A stretch of 64,000 nt of DNA from Micromonospora luteifusca (GCF_016907275.1 NZ_JAFBBP010000001.1:5074001-5138000); one strand, 5' to 3'. Positions 51,706 through 60,763 are shown, counted from the stretch's first letter. Notes: a model not told the origin generated them from the sequence alone. Made by a program: numbers and translations.

Positions 51706-52617
51706 ATGGCGGGGGCGGGCGCGAAGGCATCGTTCGGTGATGTGCGACAAGTCGACGCCGGGGTCCTGAACATCGGGTACGTCGACGCCGGGCCGGCCGA
51801 CGGTGCCGCCGTGATCCTGCTGCACGGCTGGCCGTACGACATTCACAGCTTCGTCGACGTCGTGCCGGTGCTCACCGCCGCCGGCCACCGGGTCGTGGTG
51901 CCGTACCTACGTGGCTACGGCACGACCCGATTTCTCTCCGACGACGCCATGCGCAACGGCGAACCGGCGGCCATGGGGCTCGACCTGATCGCCTTCATGG
52001 ACGCCCTGAAGATCGACGCTGCGAAGCTGGCCGGGTTCGACTGGGGTGCGCGTACGGCCGACGTCGTGGCCGCCCTGTGGCCCGAGCGCTGCCGTGGGTT
52101 GGTCTCGGTGAGCGGCTACCTCATCGACGGCCAGGCCTCGGGCAAGGTGCCGCTGCCGCCGAAGGCGGAACTGGCGTGGTGGTACCAGTACTACTTCGCC
52201 ACCGACCGTGGCCGGGACGGGTACGACAGGAACCGGCGTGACTTCGCCCGACTGATCTGGCAGACCGCGTCCCCGAAATGGTCGTTCGACGATGCCACCT
52301 TCGACCGCAGTGCGGCCGCGTTCGACAACCCCGACCACGTCGACATCGTGATCCACAACTACCGGTGGCGGCTGGCCCTCGCCCCCGGCGAGTCGCAGTA
52401 CGACGAGGTGGAGAAACGCCTGGCCGCGAAGCCGAAGATCACGGTGCCCAGCATCTCCATGGAGGGCGACGCCAACGGCGCGCCGCACCTGGAGCCCAGC
52501 GTCTATGGCAAACAGTTCGCCGGGCAGTACGAACACCGGACCGTCGGCGGCGGTGTCGGGCACAACCTGCCCCAGGAGGCGCCCCAGGCATTCGCGGACG
52601 CCGTGCTGGAGGTCTGA
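51706..52617 (+). CDS. Alpha/beta-hydrolase, epoxide hydrolase/haloalkane dehalogenase-like
   Basis: A 303-residue cytosolic hydrolase. The oxyanion motif is LLHGWPYDIHS, the nucleophile elbow GFDWGARTA places an Asp, and the catalytic His is in GVGHNLPQEAP. An Asp nucleophile rules out ordinary serine esterases and points to epoxide hydrolases or dehalogenases. AWWYQYYFATDRGR in the cap supplies aromatic residues. ATG 51706 gives the normal N-terminal extension. The substrate is unknown. Confidence 0.9.
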   Translation: MAGAGAKASFGDVRQVDAGVLNIGYVDAGPADGAAVILLHGWPYDIHSFVDVVPVLTAAGHRVVVPYLRGYGTTRFLSDDAMRNGEPAAMGLDLIAFMDALKIDAAKLAGFDWGARTADVVAALWPERCRGLVSVSGYLIDGQASGKVPLPPKAELAWWYQYYFATDRGRDGYDRNRRDFARLIWQTASPKWSFDDATFDRSAAAFDNPDHVDIVIHNYRWRLALAPGESQYDEVEKRLAAKPKITVPSISMEGDANGAPHLEPSVYGKQFAGQYEHRTVGGGVGHNLPQEAPQAFADAVLEV

Positions 52618-52626
52618 CCCGCCCCG

Positions 52627-53262
52627 CTACCCCCGGCGGCCCGGTCGCTGCGGCTCCGGACGTTCCACCCGCACGGGGTCGCCGCGTACGAGGTCGTCGT
52701 GGATGCGCCACCGGGCGGTGGTGACGGCTCGCCGCGCCGCCTCGTCGCCGTGCTCGATGCGCTGCCGCAGCAGTTGCAGGGCGATGCGGCGGTTGAGGCT
52801 GAACTGCCGCTCCTCATCCACCACGACGACGATGCCCGACGGACGGTGCGTCGCTCGTACCGCCGTGCTGGCCTTGTTGCGGTGCTGACCACCCGGACCA
52901 CCGGTACGGCAGGCGACGATGTCGACGTCCGCCTCCACGAACGTCGTCGGCCGGGCGTCGCGCTGCGGCGGCTGGGCGGTGACGTACCAGTTCTTTCGAC
53001 CGGTGCTCGCCCGGTACGGGCTGGGCGCCTGCCAGCACAGCGTGCCGGTCCAGGAGGCGGCGAAGGCTTCGGCACCGGCACCGGAGATCTGGATGAGCAC
53101 CGACCGGTAGGTGCCGTTCCGGTCACCGGGCACGGCCTGAACCTGCTGGATCGTCAGGCCCCGACCAGTGCCGTCGGCGGTCAGGCGGTGCAGCAACTGG
53201 GCGAGTGCCCAGGCGCACTCCTGCGGGCCACGCCCGGCGGACAGCAGCAGAAGCTCGCTCAC
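52627..53262 (-). CDS. prfH: Release factor H (PrfH)-like ribosome rescue protein
   Basis: A 211-residue class I release-factor relative. The catalytic loop TGGPGGQHRNKA at about 117-128 has the GGQ that hydrolyses peptidyl-tRNA. The codon-recognition domain of RF1/RF2 is missing and replaced by a short N-terminal domain, as in PrfH. Its start overlaps the stop of the upstream rtcB gene by 4 bases, the conserved arrangement of RtcB-PrfH pairs. In such pairs the factor releases nascent chains from ribosomes whose decoding-centre rRNA has been cut. The role here is inferred from that. Confidence 0.93.
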   Translation of the reverse strand: MSELLLLSAGRGPQECAWALAQLLHRLTADGTGRGLTIQQVQAVPGDRNGTYRSVLIQISGAGAEAFAASWTGTLCWQAPSPYRASTGRKNWYVTAQPPQRDARPTTFVEADVDIVACRTGGPGGQHRNKASTAVRATHRPSGIVVVVDEERQFSLNRRIALQLLRQRIEHGDEAARRAVTTARWRIHDDLVRGDPVRVERPEPQRPGRRG

Positions 53263-54446
53263 GACCGGCCTCGCGCGCCGCGGTGGCCCCGCCGGTCCGG
53301 CCGTGACGTGGACCCGAGATCAGGCGTCTTGTAGGTAACCAGGGGAATCGTGCTGACCACCGGCGTGGCCAGCCGGTGCTCGACAAGGTCGGCGATCACC
53401 TGCTCGATGCGCTTGTACGCCGTGGGCGCCTCCTCGAAGAGCAGTTGGCGCTCGCCGCACACCACCAGCGAGCCCACGGGCGTCCGGCGTAGCTCCTCGA
53501 CCGTGTGCTTGGCGCGGCCCCGCCGCAGGGCGTCGGCGCGTGACATCTTGCGGCCGGCGCCGTGCGCCACCGAGTGGTTGGCCTCCGGCCCGGCGTGGGC
53601 GGCCACCAGGTAGGACGCGGTGCCCCGCGTACCGGCGACGAGAACGTCACGGCCGTCACCCGGCGCCGCGCCCTTGCGGTGCAGATAGACCCCGTCCCGG
53701 ACCTCGACCAGGTTGTGGCACTCATCGACGATCGGTTCGCAGGGCTCGGCCCCCAACGCGTACGCGACCCGGGCCGCCAGCACCCGGCGGTTGAGCGAAC
53801 CCCAGCGCACGGCCTCATCGTGCCTCGCCAGGTAGGCGGCAGGATCGGGGGCGGCACCGGCGCCGTGGACCTCGGTGTGCGCCCGAAGGATCCGTTCGCC
53901 CAGACCACGCGAACCGCTGTGGACGATGAGCACGAGATCGCCGGCGCTCAGCCCGAGGCGACTCGCGTGGCTCGCGTCGAAGACGGTGTCGACGCGAGCC
54001 AACTCGACGAAGTGGTTGCCTCGTCCGACTGTCCCGAGACCATCCAGGTGACCGGCCGGGACGTCACCCGGAACGACGACCCAGGCCGGGTCGTCGGCAT
54101 CCTGCTCCGGGTCCAATGCACGGTCGAGGTCGGGAAACCGGGCGGCCAGCCGCTCCGGCACGGCACGCTTGAGCTTGATGGGGAACACGGCGATGCCACA
54201 GCCGATGTCGGAGCCCACCAGGAACGGGTACAGCACGGTCGACGCCATGGCCGCACCGATCGGCGCACCCTTGCCGGGATGCAGGTCCGGCATCGCGGCG
54301 ACGTGGACCATGCCGTCGAGGGCGGCTACCTGCTGGCACTGCGCGAGCGCAGCGGACTCGATCCAGCTTCCGGGTGAGGCGAACACCGTGACGCTGGCAG
54401 GGGCGGACGGGGGCAGGGACTCCCGAGGGAGGTGGTGCTGGGACAA
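53259..54446 (-). CDS. rtcB: RNA-splicing ligase RtcB (RtcB2-like)
   Basis: A 395-residue GTP- and Mn-dependent RNA ligase. The metal-site Cys is in GSDIGCGIAVF, metal-binding His residues are in GRGNHFVEL and IVHSGSRGLG, and the guanylated His is in NHSVAHGAGRKMSR. AMPDLHPGKGAPIG is the conserved early loop. It joins 2',3'-cyclic phosphate and 5'-OH RNA ends. Coupled with prfH, it is expected to repair damaged 16S rRNA. The sequence ends with an Arg-rich tail of about 20 residues. Confidence 0.95.
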   Translation of the reverse strand: MSQHHLPRESLPPSAPASVTVFASPGSWIESAALAQCQQVAALDGMVHVAAMPDLHPGKGAPIGAAMASTVLYPFLVGSDIGCGIAVFPIKLKRAVPERLAARFPDLDRALDPEQDADDPAWVVVPGDVPAGHLDGLGTVGRGNHFVELARVDTVFDASHASRLGLSAGDLVLIVHSGSRGLGERILRAHTEVHGAGAAPDPAAYLARHDEAVRWGSLNRRVLAARVAYALGAEPCEPIVDECHNLVEVRDGVYLHRKGAAPGDGRDVLVAGTRGTASYLVAAHAGPEANHSVAHGAGRKMSRADALRRGRAKHTVEELRRTPVGSLVVCGERQLLFEEAPTAYKRIEQVIADLVEHRLATPVVSTIPLVTYKTPDLGSTSRPDRRGHRGARGRS

Positions 54447-54603
54447 GGAAGCTCACTTCTCGCTGAGAACGTGGGAGCGGACGGCGTCACGGCCCTCGGG
54501 AGGCGTCACCGGTGGCGCGGAGCAGGGGAAGGTGTCCGTCAGTACGTCATGGCCGTAACTCTCGCGGAGCACGCCGAGCGCGACAAGCGATTTTCCAGGC
54601 ATC

Positions 54604-54921
54604 ATGGTCTCCATGAACGCCGATTGGGTCACCATCGCGGCCTACGAGAACACGCCAGGCTGTCGGCAGCCGCTGGCAGCCGTCCGCGCTTGACTACGTG
54701 ACCGAGGCATCGATTGGATGCCGTTCGAGTCGGGCGAGATCTACTGGGGTCTGGCCTGCGGCGTCGGCCCTGACGGCCACTGGCACGGCTGGCTCGAAAT
54801 CCGGATTGACGCCGCCGCACTGCACCGCCTCGGCCTGCATCCCGACCAGCCCACCGCGGCGGTCACCGGACCCGCACCGCCCGGCTGGTGGCATGCCGCA
54901 GCAGAACGCAACGCTCAGTGA
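54604..54921 (+). pseudogene. Small gene interrupted by an in-frame TGA
   Basis: Starting at ATG 54604 (or 54613), the frame reads NADWVTIAAYENTPG and stops at TGA 54691-54693. The same frame then continues without shift as LRDRGIDWMPFESGEIYWGL and on to a stop at 54919-54921, with natural protein composition. A TGG-to-TGA change (Trp to stop) would explain it. The whole would be about 105 residues with a C-terminal Trp-rich part. Alternatives are two separate short genes (ATG 54718 could restart, without a good ribosome-binding site) or a sequencing error. I do not recognise the family with certainty. Confidence 0.6.
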
Positions 54922-55145
54922 TCAGTTGTGAAACCGGCCCTCGTTGCCAACGCCACACCGGCGAGAACGGGAGGTAGCAGCCATGCGCGAGCTGGAGCTC
55001 AGCGACTGACTCTCCTGCGGGGTTCGGGTAGTTCGAGCTGGCGTACCCGTCGTCGGCCCACTCCCGGCTGGGGAGTGGGCCGACGACGGGCACGTTGGTG
55101 GGTGCTCAGGTGGCCCGGCCGGCAGATCACCGGCCGGGCCGCCGA
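54922..55145. other. Gap with a short peptide remnant and terminator
   Basis: After the broken gene a GGAGG-like site (GGGAGG, 54968-54973) precedes an 8-codon frame at 54982, too short to judge. The rest up to the DUF3494 gene is filled by the hairpin at 55046-55090. No further gene is seen. Confidence 0.35.
55046..55090. terminator. Perfect 20-bp hairpin terminator
   Basis: CCCGTCGTCGGCCCACTCCC (55046-55065) and its exact inverted copy (55071-55090) enclose GGCTG. It lies 56 bases beyond the stop of the leftward DUF3494 gene and can also end rightward transcription. Confidence 0.88.
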
Positions 55146-56399
55146 TCAGGACTCCTGGCGTCGACGCCGCGCGAGGAAGAACGCGAACGCGCCCAGCACG
55201 ACCATCACGCTTCCGATGCCCGTCATGGCCGGGACCACTCCGCCACCGGTCACCGGCAGGATGGGGGCCTTGCCACCCGGGCTACCGGGTGCGCCGGGGC
55301 TACCAGGTGCTCCAGGCGCGCCAGGTGCTCCGGGGCTACCGGGCGCTCCAGGGCTACCGGGAGCGCCGGGGCTACCGGGTGCTCCAGGCGCGCCAGGGGC
55401 TCCGGGGCTACCAGGTGCTCCAGGGCTACCGGGCGCTCCAGGGCTACCGGGGGCGCCAGGTGCGCCGGGACTGCCGGGCGCTCCAGGGCTACCGGGGGCG
55501 CCAGGTGCGCCGGGACTGCCGGGGGCTCCGGGGCTACCGGGTGCGCCAGGACTTCCAGGGGCTCCGGGGCTACCCGGTGCGCCAGGGCTGCCGGGCGGTC
55601 CGGAAGGGCCGGGCGGGCCGGTGGGTCCGGGAGGGCCGGTCGGTCCGGGTGGGCCCGTCGGCCCGGCGCAGACCGGTGCGGTGATGACGTTGTTGTCGAG
55701 GGTGACAGCCTCGGTTCGCGCCAGCGCGCGTCCCTGGAGGGTCGCGCCCGTGGCCATCGTGATCGCAGCCTGGGCCATGATGGTGCCCACGAAGGTGGTG
55801 CCCGTGCCAATCGTCGCCGAGCTGCCGATCTGCCAGAAGATGTTGCAGGCCGAGGCGCCGTTGATCGGGACGACGCTGCTGTCCGCCGCGGTCGTCAGCG
55901 AGGAACTGACCTGGAAGATGAACACGGCCGCGGGGTTGCCCTGGCCGTTGAGCGTCAACGCCCCGGTCAGTTGCCCTTCCCCGACGCGGTAGACGCCGGG
56001 GTTGAGCGTGTTGCCGCCGAGTTCCTCGGGGAGGATGGTGAAGGGCGTCCGGCCGGCGGCGTCGTTGTAGGCGATGGTGAGGTCACTCTGCGCCTGGAGA
56101 GCCTCGGCGTCGCCGAGGTGGGTCTCGCCGCCGATGGTCGCCGTGTCGAAGCCCGTTGCGGTGCCACCCGGGAATCGTCCAAGGTTTTGAGCCAGGAAGC
56201 TCGCGCCGGTGTTGGTGGGCTCGGCTCCGGCGAGGACGGAGTAGTCGCCGGCTGTCCCCAAACCTACGGGTGCATCCGCGGCACTGGCCGGGGTTGAGCC
56301 AAGCACCAGAAAGCTGGCGGCCATGGCGACGGCCGCGGACGCCGCGAGCGCTGGCAGTAGCCTTCGGCGAAGGCGAAGATGATTGGGTTTTGCTGTCAC
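55146..56399 (-). CDS. Cell-wall-anchored DUF3494 (ice-binding-like) protein with collagen-like repeats
   Basis: A 417-residue exported protein from GTG 56399, placed after GGAGGG. The signal peptide runs about 1-41. The DUF3494/ice-binding-like beta-solenoid covers about 45-240 ([16 protein letters not shown] to [19 protein letters not shown]). Gly-X-Y collagen-like repeats (GPTGPPG, then GAPGSPG) follow to about 375. The sortase signal is LPVTG, a hydrophobic helix and RRRRQES. It is therefore displayed on peptidoglycan by a stalk. DUF3494 proteins bind ice or act as adhesins; in this organism adhesion seems more likely. Confidence 0.9.
   Translation of the reverse strand: MTAKPNHLRLRRRLLPALAASAAVAMAASFLVLGSTPASAADAPVGLGTAGDYSVLAGAEPTNTGASFLAQNLGRFPGGTATGFDTATIGGETHLGDAEALQAQSDLTIAYNDAAGRTPFTILPEELGGNTLNPGVYRVGEGQLTGALTLNGQGNPAAVFIFQVSSSLTTAADSSVVPINGASACNIFWQIGSSATIGTGTTFVGTIMAQAAITMATGATLQGRALARTEAVTLDNNVITAPVCAGPTGPPGPTGPPGPTGPPGPSGPPGSPGAPGSPGAPGSPGAPGSPGAPGSPGAPGAPGSPGAPGSPGAPGAPGSPGAPGSPGAPGSPGAPGAPGAPGSPGAPGSPGAPGSPGAPGAPGAPGSPGAPGSPGGKAPILPVTGGGVVPAMTGIGSVMVVLGAFAFFLARRRRQES
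55271..55672 (-). repeat. Collagen-like tandem repeat DNA
   Basis: About 45 in-frame Gly-X-Y triplets, chiefly GAPGSPG, encoded by closely similar 9- and 18-base units. The near-identical units make slippage and recombination likely, so the length probably varies among strains and assemblies. Confidence 0.85.
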
Positions 56400-56672
56400 A
56401 GAAACACCCTCCGTGGGTACTGCTTTGCATGGACGCTGGCGAGCCACGCCCTGCGTGAAGCGGCCTAGATGGGGCAGCGAACTGCGGTGACCACCACATC
56501 ACGTCACGGGTACGTATGCCCACAAAACGGAATAATGGGGCGACTATTCAACAGCCATTCACGTTCGCGTTTCTCCATGACGCACAGTGATTGACGATCG
56601 CCTGGCTCGGAATGCCGACATCGCCACAACAGGAGCCGAACACCATGGCTGTGGGCAGCCCAGCGGCCGTCC
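56400..56672. other. Leader and gap upstream of DUF3494 gene
   Basis: Leftward leader of the DUF3494 gene, relatively AT-rich at 56521-56560 (a promoter is likely there). The transcript would contain CACGCAGGGC (56457-56448) and GCAAAGC (56428-56422) before a short ACCC/GGGT stem that includes the ribosome-binding site. A regulatory leader is possible but not established. Confidence 0.35.
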
Positions 56673-57326
56673 TCAGTGCTGGTTCACGGCTCCGGGCTTG
56701 ATCGCCCGACCGAGGACGCAGGGTGAGGACGGGCTGTTGCTCGGGGCCGGGAAACGGAACCGGCGCAGCTCCTCGACCACGAATCCCGCGGCCTCGATGG
56801 CGGCGATGGTGTCGCGGTTGGTGTGGCAGCCGGCGAACAGCGTCGGCCACAGTGTCGCGTCGACCAGTCGTTGGGCTCGGTGCAGCCGGCTGTGCTTCTC
56901 GGCGGCGACGTGCTCGAAGAAGCGCAGCTGGCCGCCGGGGCGCAGCACGCGGCTGACCTCGGCGAGCGCGCTCGCCTGATCCGGCACTGTGCACAACACC
57001 AACGCGACCACGGCCGCGTCGAACTCGCCGTTTCCGTGGGGCAGCGCCTCGGCCAGGCCGTCGACGACCGTGACCGGCACCCGAGCGGTCGATGCCGCCC
57101 GCTGGGCGGCGGCACGCAGACGTCGTTCCGGCTCCACCGCGACGACCTCGGTCACCCCGAGCGGATAGTGGGAGAACATGCGGCCGTTGCCCGCGCCGAT
57201 CTCGATCACCCGACCGGAAAGGCCGGCAACCAGGTCCCGCCGGAACTCAGCCGTGCCGGCGCGGTCCATGGCGACGCTGAGCCGTTCGTAGACCCGGGCG
57301 AACACCGGGTGGGATACCGCGGCCAC
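56673..57326 (-). CDS. Class I SAM-dependent methyltransferase (METTL7/UbiE-like)
   Basis: A 217-residue methyltransferase. Motif I is RVIEIGAGNGRMFSHYP at about 39-55, then VVAVEPERRLRAAA, the DAAVVALVLCTVPD motif and LRPGGQLRFFEHV. Many members of this subgroup carry the FFEHVAAE segment and methylate thiols or lipids. The C-terminal 15 residues are loose. It is transcribed leftward, divergent from an NmrA-like gene. Substrate unknown. Confidence 0.92.
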   Translation of the reverse strand: MAAVSHPVFARVYERLSVAMDRAGTAEFRRDLVAGLSGRVIEIGAGNGRMFSHYPLGVTEVVAVEPERRLRAAAQRAASTARVPVTVVDGLAEALPHGNGEFDAAVVALVLCTVPDQASALAEVSRVLRPGGQLRFFEHVAAEKHSRLHRAQRLVDATLWPTLFAGCHTNRDTIAAIEAAGFVVEELRRFRFPAPSNSPSSPCVLGRAIKPGAVNQH

Positions 57327-57454
57327 GTCGACCTCCAGTGGATGGGGTGATCTCCTAGAACTGTTCTCCAGCGATTGTCCTGCATCGGCGCACGGTTTCC
57401 GTCTTACTGGTTTGCAGGCGGTTCAACCCAGTGCAGACAGGACGTGGTTCGACC

Positions 57455-58210
57455 ATGAAGATCGTCGTCATCGGTGGCAGCGGCCTCATCGGCTCCAAGC
57501 TCGTGAAGAGCCTCGGTGCCCAGGGTCACGAGGTGGTGCCGGCATCGCCGAAGACCGGGGTGAACACACTGACCGGCGAGGGAGTCGCGGAAGCGCTCGC
57601 CGTTGCCGACGTCGTCGTCGACGTGTCGAACTCGCCGTCGTTCGAGGACGCCGCCGTACTGGAATTCTTCGAGACGTCCACCCGGAATCTCCTCGCCGCC
57701 GCGGCGGACGCCGGGGTGGGCCACTACGTGGTGCTCTCCGTCGTGGGCTCTGACCGACTCCCGGACAGTGGCTACATGCGGGCGAAGGTCGCCCAGGAGA
57801 AGCTCGTCGTCGCGTCCGGGATCCCGTACTCGTTGGTGCACGCCACGCAGTTCTTCGAGTTCGTCCAGGGGATCATCGACGCCGCGACGGACGGCGACAC
57901 CGTGCACCTCGCGCCGGTGCTCATTCAGCCGATGGCGGCGGACGACGTCGCGGCCGAGGTGGCCGAGGTCGCGGTCGGCGCGCCCACCAACGCCCTGGTC
58001 GAGGTCGCTGGCCCGGAGCGGTTCCGGCTCGACGAGCTGGGGCGGACGATCCTCGCGGCCCAGCAGGACCCTCGGTCGGTGGTGGCAGACCCCGACGCTC
58101 GGTATTTCGGCGCCACGCTGAGCGACCGCTCGCTGGTCCCCGCCGACGGCGCCCGCATGGCCGGTACGAGCCTCGACGACTGGCGTACGCGGGCGACCCG
58201 CGGCAAGTGA
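57455..58210 (+). CDS. NmrA-like NAD(P)-binding SDR protein
   Basis: A 251-residue atypical short-chain dehydrogenase. MKIVVIGGSGLIGSKLVKSLG is the GxxGxxG cofactor motif. There is no YxxxK pair in the usual place; YMRAKVAQEKLV replaces it, as in NmrA/HSCARG-type and NAD(P)H-binding sensor or quinone reductase relatives. It may act as an oxidoreductase or as a redox sensor. ATG 57455 is the start that places the glycine motif at the N-terminus. Confidence 0.9.
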   Translation: MKIVVIGGSGLIGSKLVKSLGAQGHEVVPASPKTGVNTLTGEGVAEALAVADVVVDVSNSPSFEDAAVLEFFETSTRNLLAAAADAGVGHYVVLSVVGSDRLPDSGYMRAKVAQEKLVVASGIPYSLVHATQFFEFVQGIIDAATDGDTVHLAPVLIQPMAADDVAAEVAEVAVGAPTNALVEVAGPERFRLDELGRTILAAQQDPRSVVADPDARYFGATLSDRSLVPADGARMAGTSLDDWRTRATRGK

Positions 58211-58219
58211 CCCGGCCCG

Positions 58220-60517
58220 TTACCTGGGTCGCCCGTGTACGGGTGGATCCGTCCGCCCTCCGAGGCGCTGCACCAACTCCCGCACCGCCTCGACGAACGA
58301 CTCGTCCGACTCGTCCGGCCAGTGCCCGCGGATGGGTGGGGGGATGCTGTCGCTGGCCGGCGTCACCACGCCGCGGGGATCGCGCTGTCGGCGATCCACG
58401 GCGAATGCCGGATCGCTGGTCGTCGCCGCAGGGGGTGGCCGGTGGGCGGAGAAGACCCAGCCACCGATGGGGTCGGTGTCGCGCCACAGGTTCACCCAGC
58501 GCCAGCCGACCCGGCGGCCGATGTCCCGCAGTGCCGCCTCGTCGATGTAGGCGGGGAAGAGCCTTGCGTAGAGGCGGCGCAGCGGTGACCCGTGGGTGAG
58601 CAGGGCGACCCGGCTGCCGACCTCCGGTGGCAACTGGAGCACGGTCGCGGCGAGCAGGACCGAGCCGTGGCTGTGCCCGGTGAGCAGCACCGCGTGGCCG
58701 CTCTCCACGAGGTAGGTGATTCGGCGGGTCAGCTCCGGTATGGCGCGTTCGGCGTAGCAGGGCGGTGCGAAGGGATGGGCGGCCCGGGGCCAGAAGGTGC
58801 CGAGGTCCCAGAGGACGCCGACGTGCCGCCGGAACGGGACGGTCCGGTAGGCGAAGACGCTGCCGAGAATCAGGCCGAGGATGATCGCCGCGATCAGCCA
58901 ACTGCCGAACGCGATGCCGAAGGTGACCGCGTCCGCCGGCAACCCGACGTTCCGCTCGACGACGTCGCTCGGGAACCGCCCCAACAGGCCGGCGGTGGTG
59001 GTGGCCGTGGTGAGTCCGGCGAGGCAGCCGTAGAGCACGGCCAGCGGTACCAGTTTCTCGGTGAACCGAGCCTGCGCTATCGCATCTCGGACCTGCCGCA
59101 GTCGGGATCCCACCTCCGCCGGCCGGTTCGGGTAGTCGTGGGCGACGATTGCCGCCGCGGCGCGACGTCGGCCGCGGCGGGAGATCACGACGACCAGACC
59201 GGCGACGATCAGCGTGATCAGGACCGCGCGAAGGAAACCGAAGATCACCCAGGTGTACGCGCGGGGTGGGCCGGTGGCGATGCCCGCACCGGTCGGCACG
59301 TCACGATCGAGGAAATCCGCCGCCCGATAGACCAGTTCGGCGGCGTACGCCCCCGCGACGCTGATGCCGGTGGCCGCGATCGCGAGCGCTCCGAGCCCGA
59401 ACAGTGGGGTGGCACCTCGCCGCCGGTCCCGGCGTCGGAGCAGCACCGCGCCCAGCGCGACCAGCAGGGTGGTCTGTGCGACGAACAGCCCGGCCAGGGT
59501 CGTCTCGTAGCCGGGAAGAGTGCGCTGCTCGTCCCACGGCTGGGGACTCACCAGCACGTAAGCCACGACGCCGACGGTCAGGACGATGGCGGCGGTCCGG
59601 AGCGCGCTGGTGATCCGGTCGAGCCGCCGATCGGTGGCGGCCCGGTCGATCAGCGGGGGTGTGCAGAGGCAGACCACGCAGGCCGTCAGGACCACCGTGG
59701 TGGTCACCGTCAGTGCGACGGTGGCGGCCGTGGCGCCGGTCGCGGCTCGGGCCAGGAGCAGGGTGAGGTCCAGCGTCGCGAACGCGACGGCGACGTGGAT
59801 GGAGCGCAGCCGCCCGACCAGCGGCTCAGCGTCCCACTGACCGACCGCGCCGAGCCGATGCCCGGAGACCTGTTCGGGCGCGCGAAACGCCTCGAAAGTG
59901 CGCCCCGGTCGGTTGCTGACTCGCCAGATCAGGCTGATCGCGATGGCCGGGACCAGCGCGAGCACCCCCAGTCGCAGCCCGACCGGTCGCCCGCTCAACC
60001 AGGACAACCAGCTGCGCCCAGCGAGGCACTGCGGCGAGTTCAGACACTTCCAGCCGACGAGATCCAGGGTGACGCCGGCGATGGCGAGCACATAGAGCAC
60101 GGTGAGAGTGAGCGCCAGCAAGCGGCACACGGACCTGACCAGCGCCTCGGATCCAGGGTTCGCCGGGCGCATCCAGATCGCCACGTTGACCAGCATGAAC
60201 GGCAACAGGAACACCAGCCCCAGGGCGCGGGTCACGGTCCCGGAGGGCAGGTCACCCCAGCGGTACGCCTCCAGCGTCACCCCAGGCGGGTCGGTGGTGT
60301 CCGGATGCCGAGGGCGCTGCCGGTAGAAGCCTCCGCTGCGGTCACCCGCCACCTGCGCGGTCTGCCGCAGGTCCAGCACCTCTTCGGGGTTCGCGCCGGA
60401 GACTCCGTGCACCCGCAGCTCCACGACGTCGTCGGAGATGTCCGGCCCGCTCAACCGCGCTGATCCATCCGACGTCCCCCCGGAGGCGTCTCGGCAGCCC
60501 CTCGTCACACGATCCAT
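58220..60517 (-). CDS. Multi-pass membrane protein with C-terminal lipase-like motif
   Basis: A 765-residue protein with roughly ten hydrophobic segments between about 95 and 560. A hydrophilic N-terminus contains VVELRVHGVSGANPEEVLD, resembling the first strand of an alpha/beta-hydrolase. The C-terminal 200 residues contain VLLTGHSHGSVLLAA, a GxSxG nucleophile elbow. The hydrolase fold thus seems to be split by an inserted membrane domain, an unusual layout. It could act on membrane lipids. It is convergent with the SDR gene 10 bases away. Membership of a named family is not recognised. Confidence 0.78.
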   Translation of the reverse strand: MDRVTRGCRDASGGTSDGSARLSGPDISDDVVELRVHGVSGANPEEVLDLRQTAQVAGDRSGGFYRQRPRHPDTTDPPGVTLEAYRWGDLPSGTVTRALGLVFLLPFMLVNVAIWMRPANPGSEALVRSVCRLLALTLTVLYVLAIAGVTLDLVGWKCLNSPQCLAGRSWLSWLSGRPVGLRLGVLALVPAIAISLIWRVSNRPGRTFEAFRAPEQVSGHRLGAVGQWDAEPLVGRLRSIHVAVAFATLDLTLLLARAATGATAATVALTVTTTVVLTACVVCLCTPPLIDRAATDRRLDRITSALRTAAIVLTVGVVAYVLVSPQPWDEQRTLPGYETTLAGLFVAQTTLLVALGAVLLRRRDRRRGATPLFGLGALAIAATGISVAGAYAAELVYRAADFLDRDVPTGAGIATGPPRAYTWVIFGFLRAVLITLIVAGLVVVISRRGRRRAAAAIVAHDYPNRPAEVGSRLRQVRDAIAQARFTEKLVPLAVLYGCLAGLTTATTTAGLLGRFPSDVVERNVGLPADAVTFGIAFGSWLIAAIILGLILGSVFAYRTVPFRRHVGVLWDLGTFWPRAAHPFAPPCYAERAIPELTRRITYLVESGHAVLLTGHSHGSVLLAATVLQLPPEVGSRVALLTHGSPLRRLYARLFPAYIDEAALRDIGRRVGWRWVNLWRDTDPIGGWVFSAHRPPPAATTSDPAFAVDRRQRDPRGVVTPASDSIPPPIRGHWPDESDESFVEAVRELVQRLGGRTDPPVHGRPR

Positions 60518-60763
60518 CTGAGGCCGGCCCCGCCGGCACCGTGCCGGGGCACCACCCCGACGGCGGCAGAGCGCGGTCTACCCGAACCGGACGGCCTCAA
60601 TCGTGGCGGGATCCGACGCGCCACCGCTCACTCGCCGCCCCGGCCGGCGGTCGTCGCCGGTCCGCGTACCTCGGTCTGTGCGGCCGCCGGTCGCCTCGCC
60701 CTCGGGTGAAATGCCGATCCGACGGCGGTGGATTGATCCGGTCAGGGCGGGGTAGGTGCCGCC

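Noticed and set aside
54432..54701. Rightward open frame of 89 codons between rtcB and the broken gene
   Set aside because: Composition is His/Arg-rich and unlike a protein. It overlaps the 5' part of the better supported frame from 54604.
55271..55672. Repeat array considered as CRISPR
   Set aside because: Units are contiguous, in frame, without unique spacers, and encode Gly-X-Y triplets; it is coding collagen-like DNA.
58592..60463. Rightward open frame of 623 codons
   Set aside because: It consists of Glu/Arg/Gly/Gln-rich sequence opposite the membrane segments of the leftward gene; antisense shadow.
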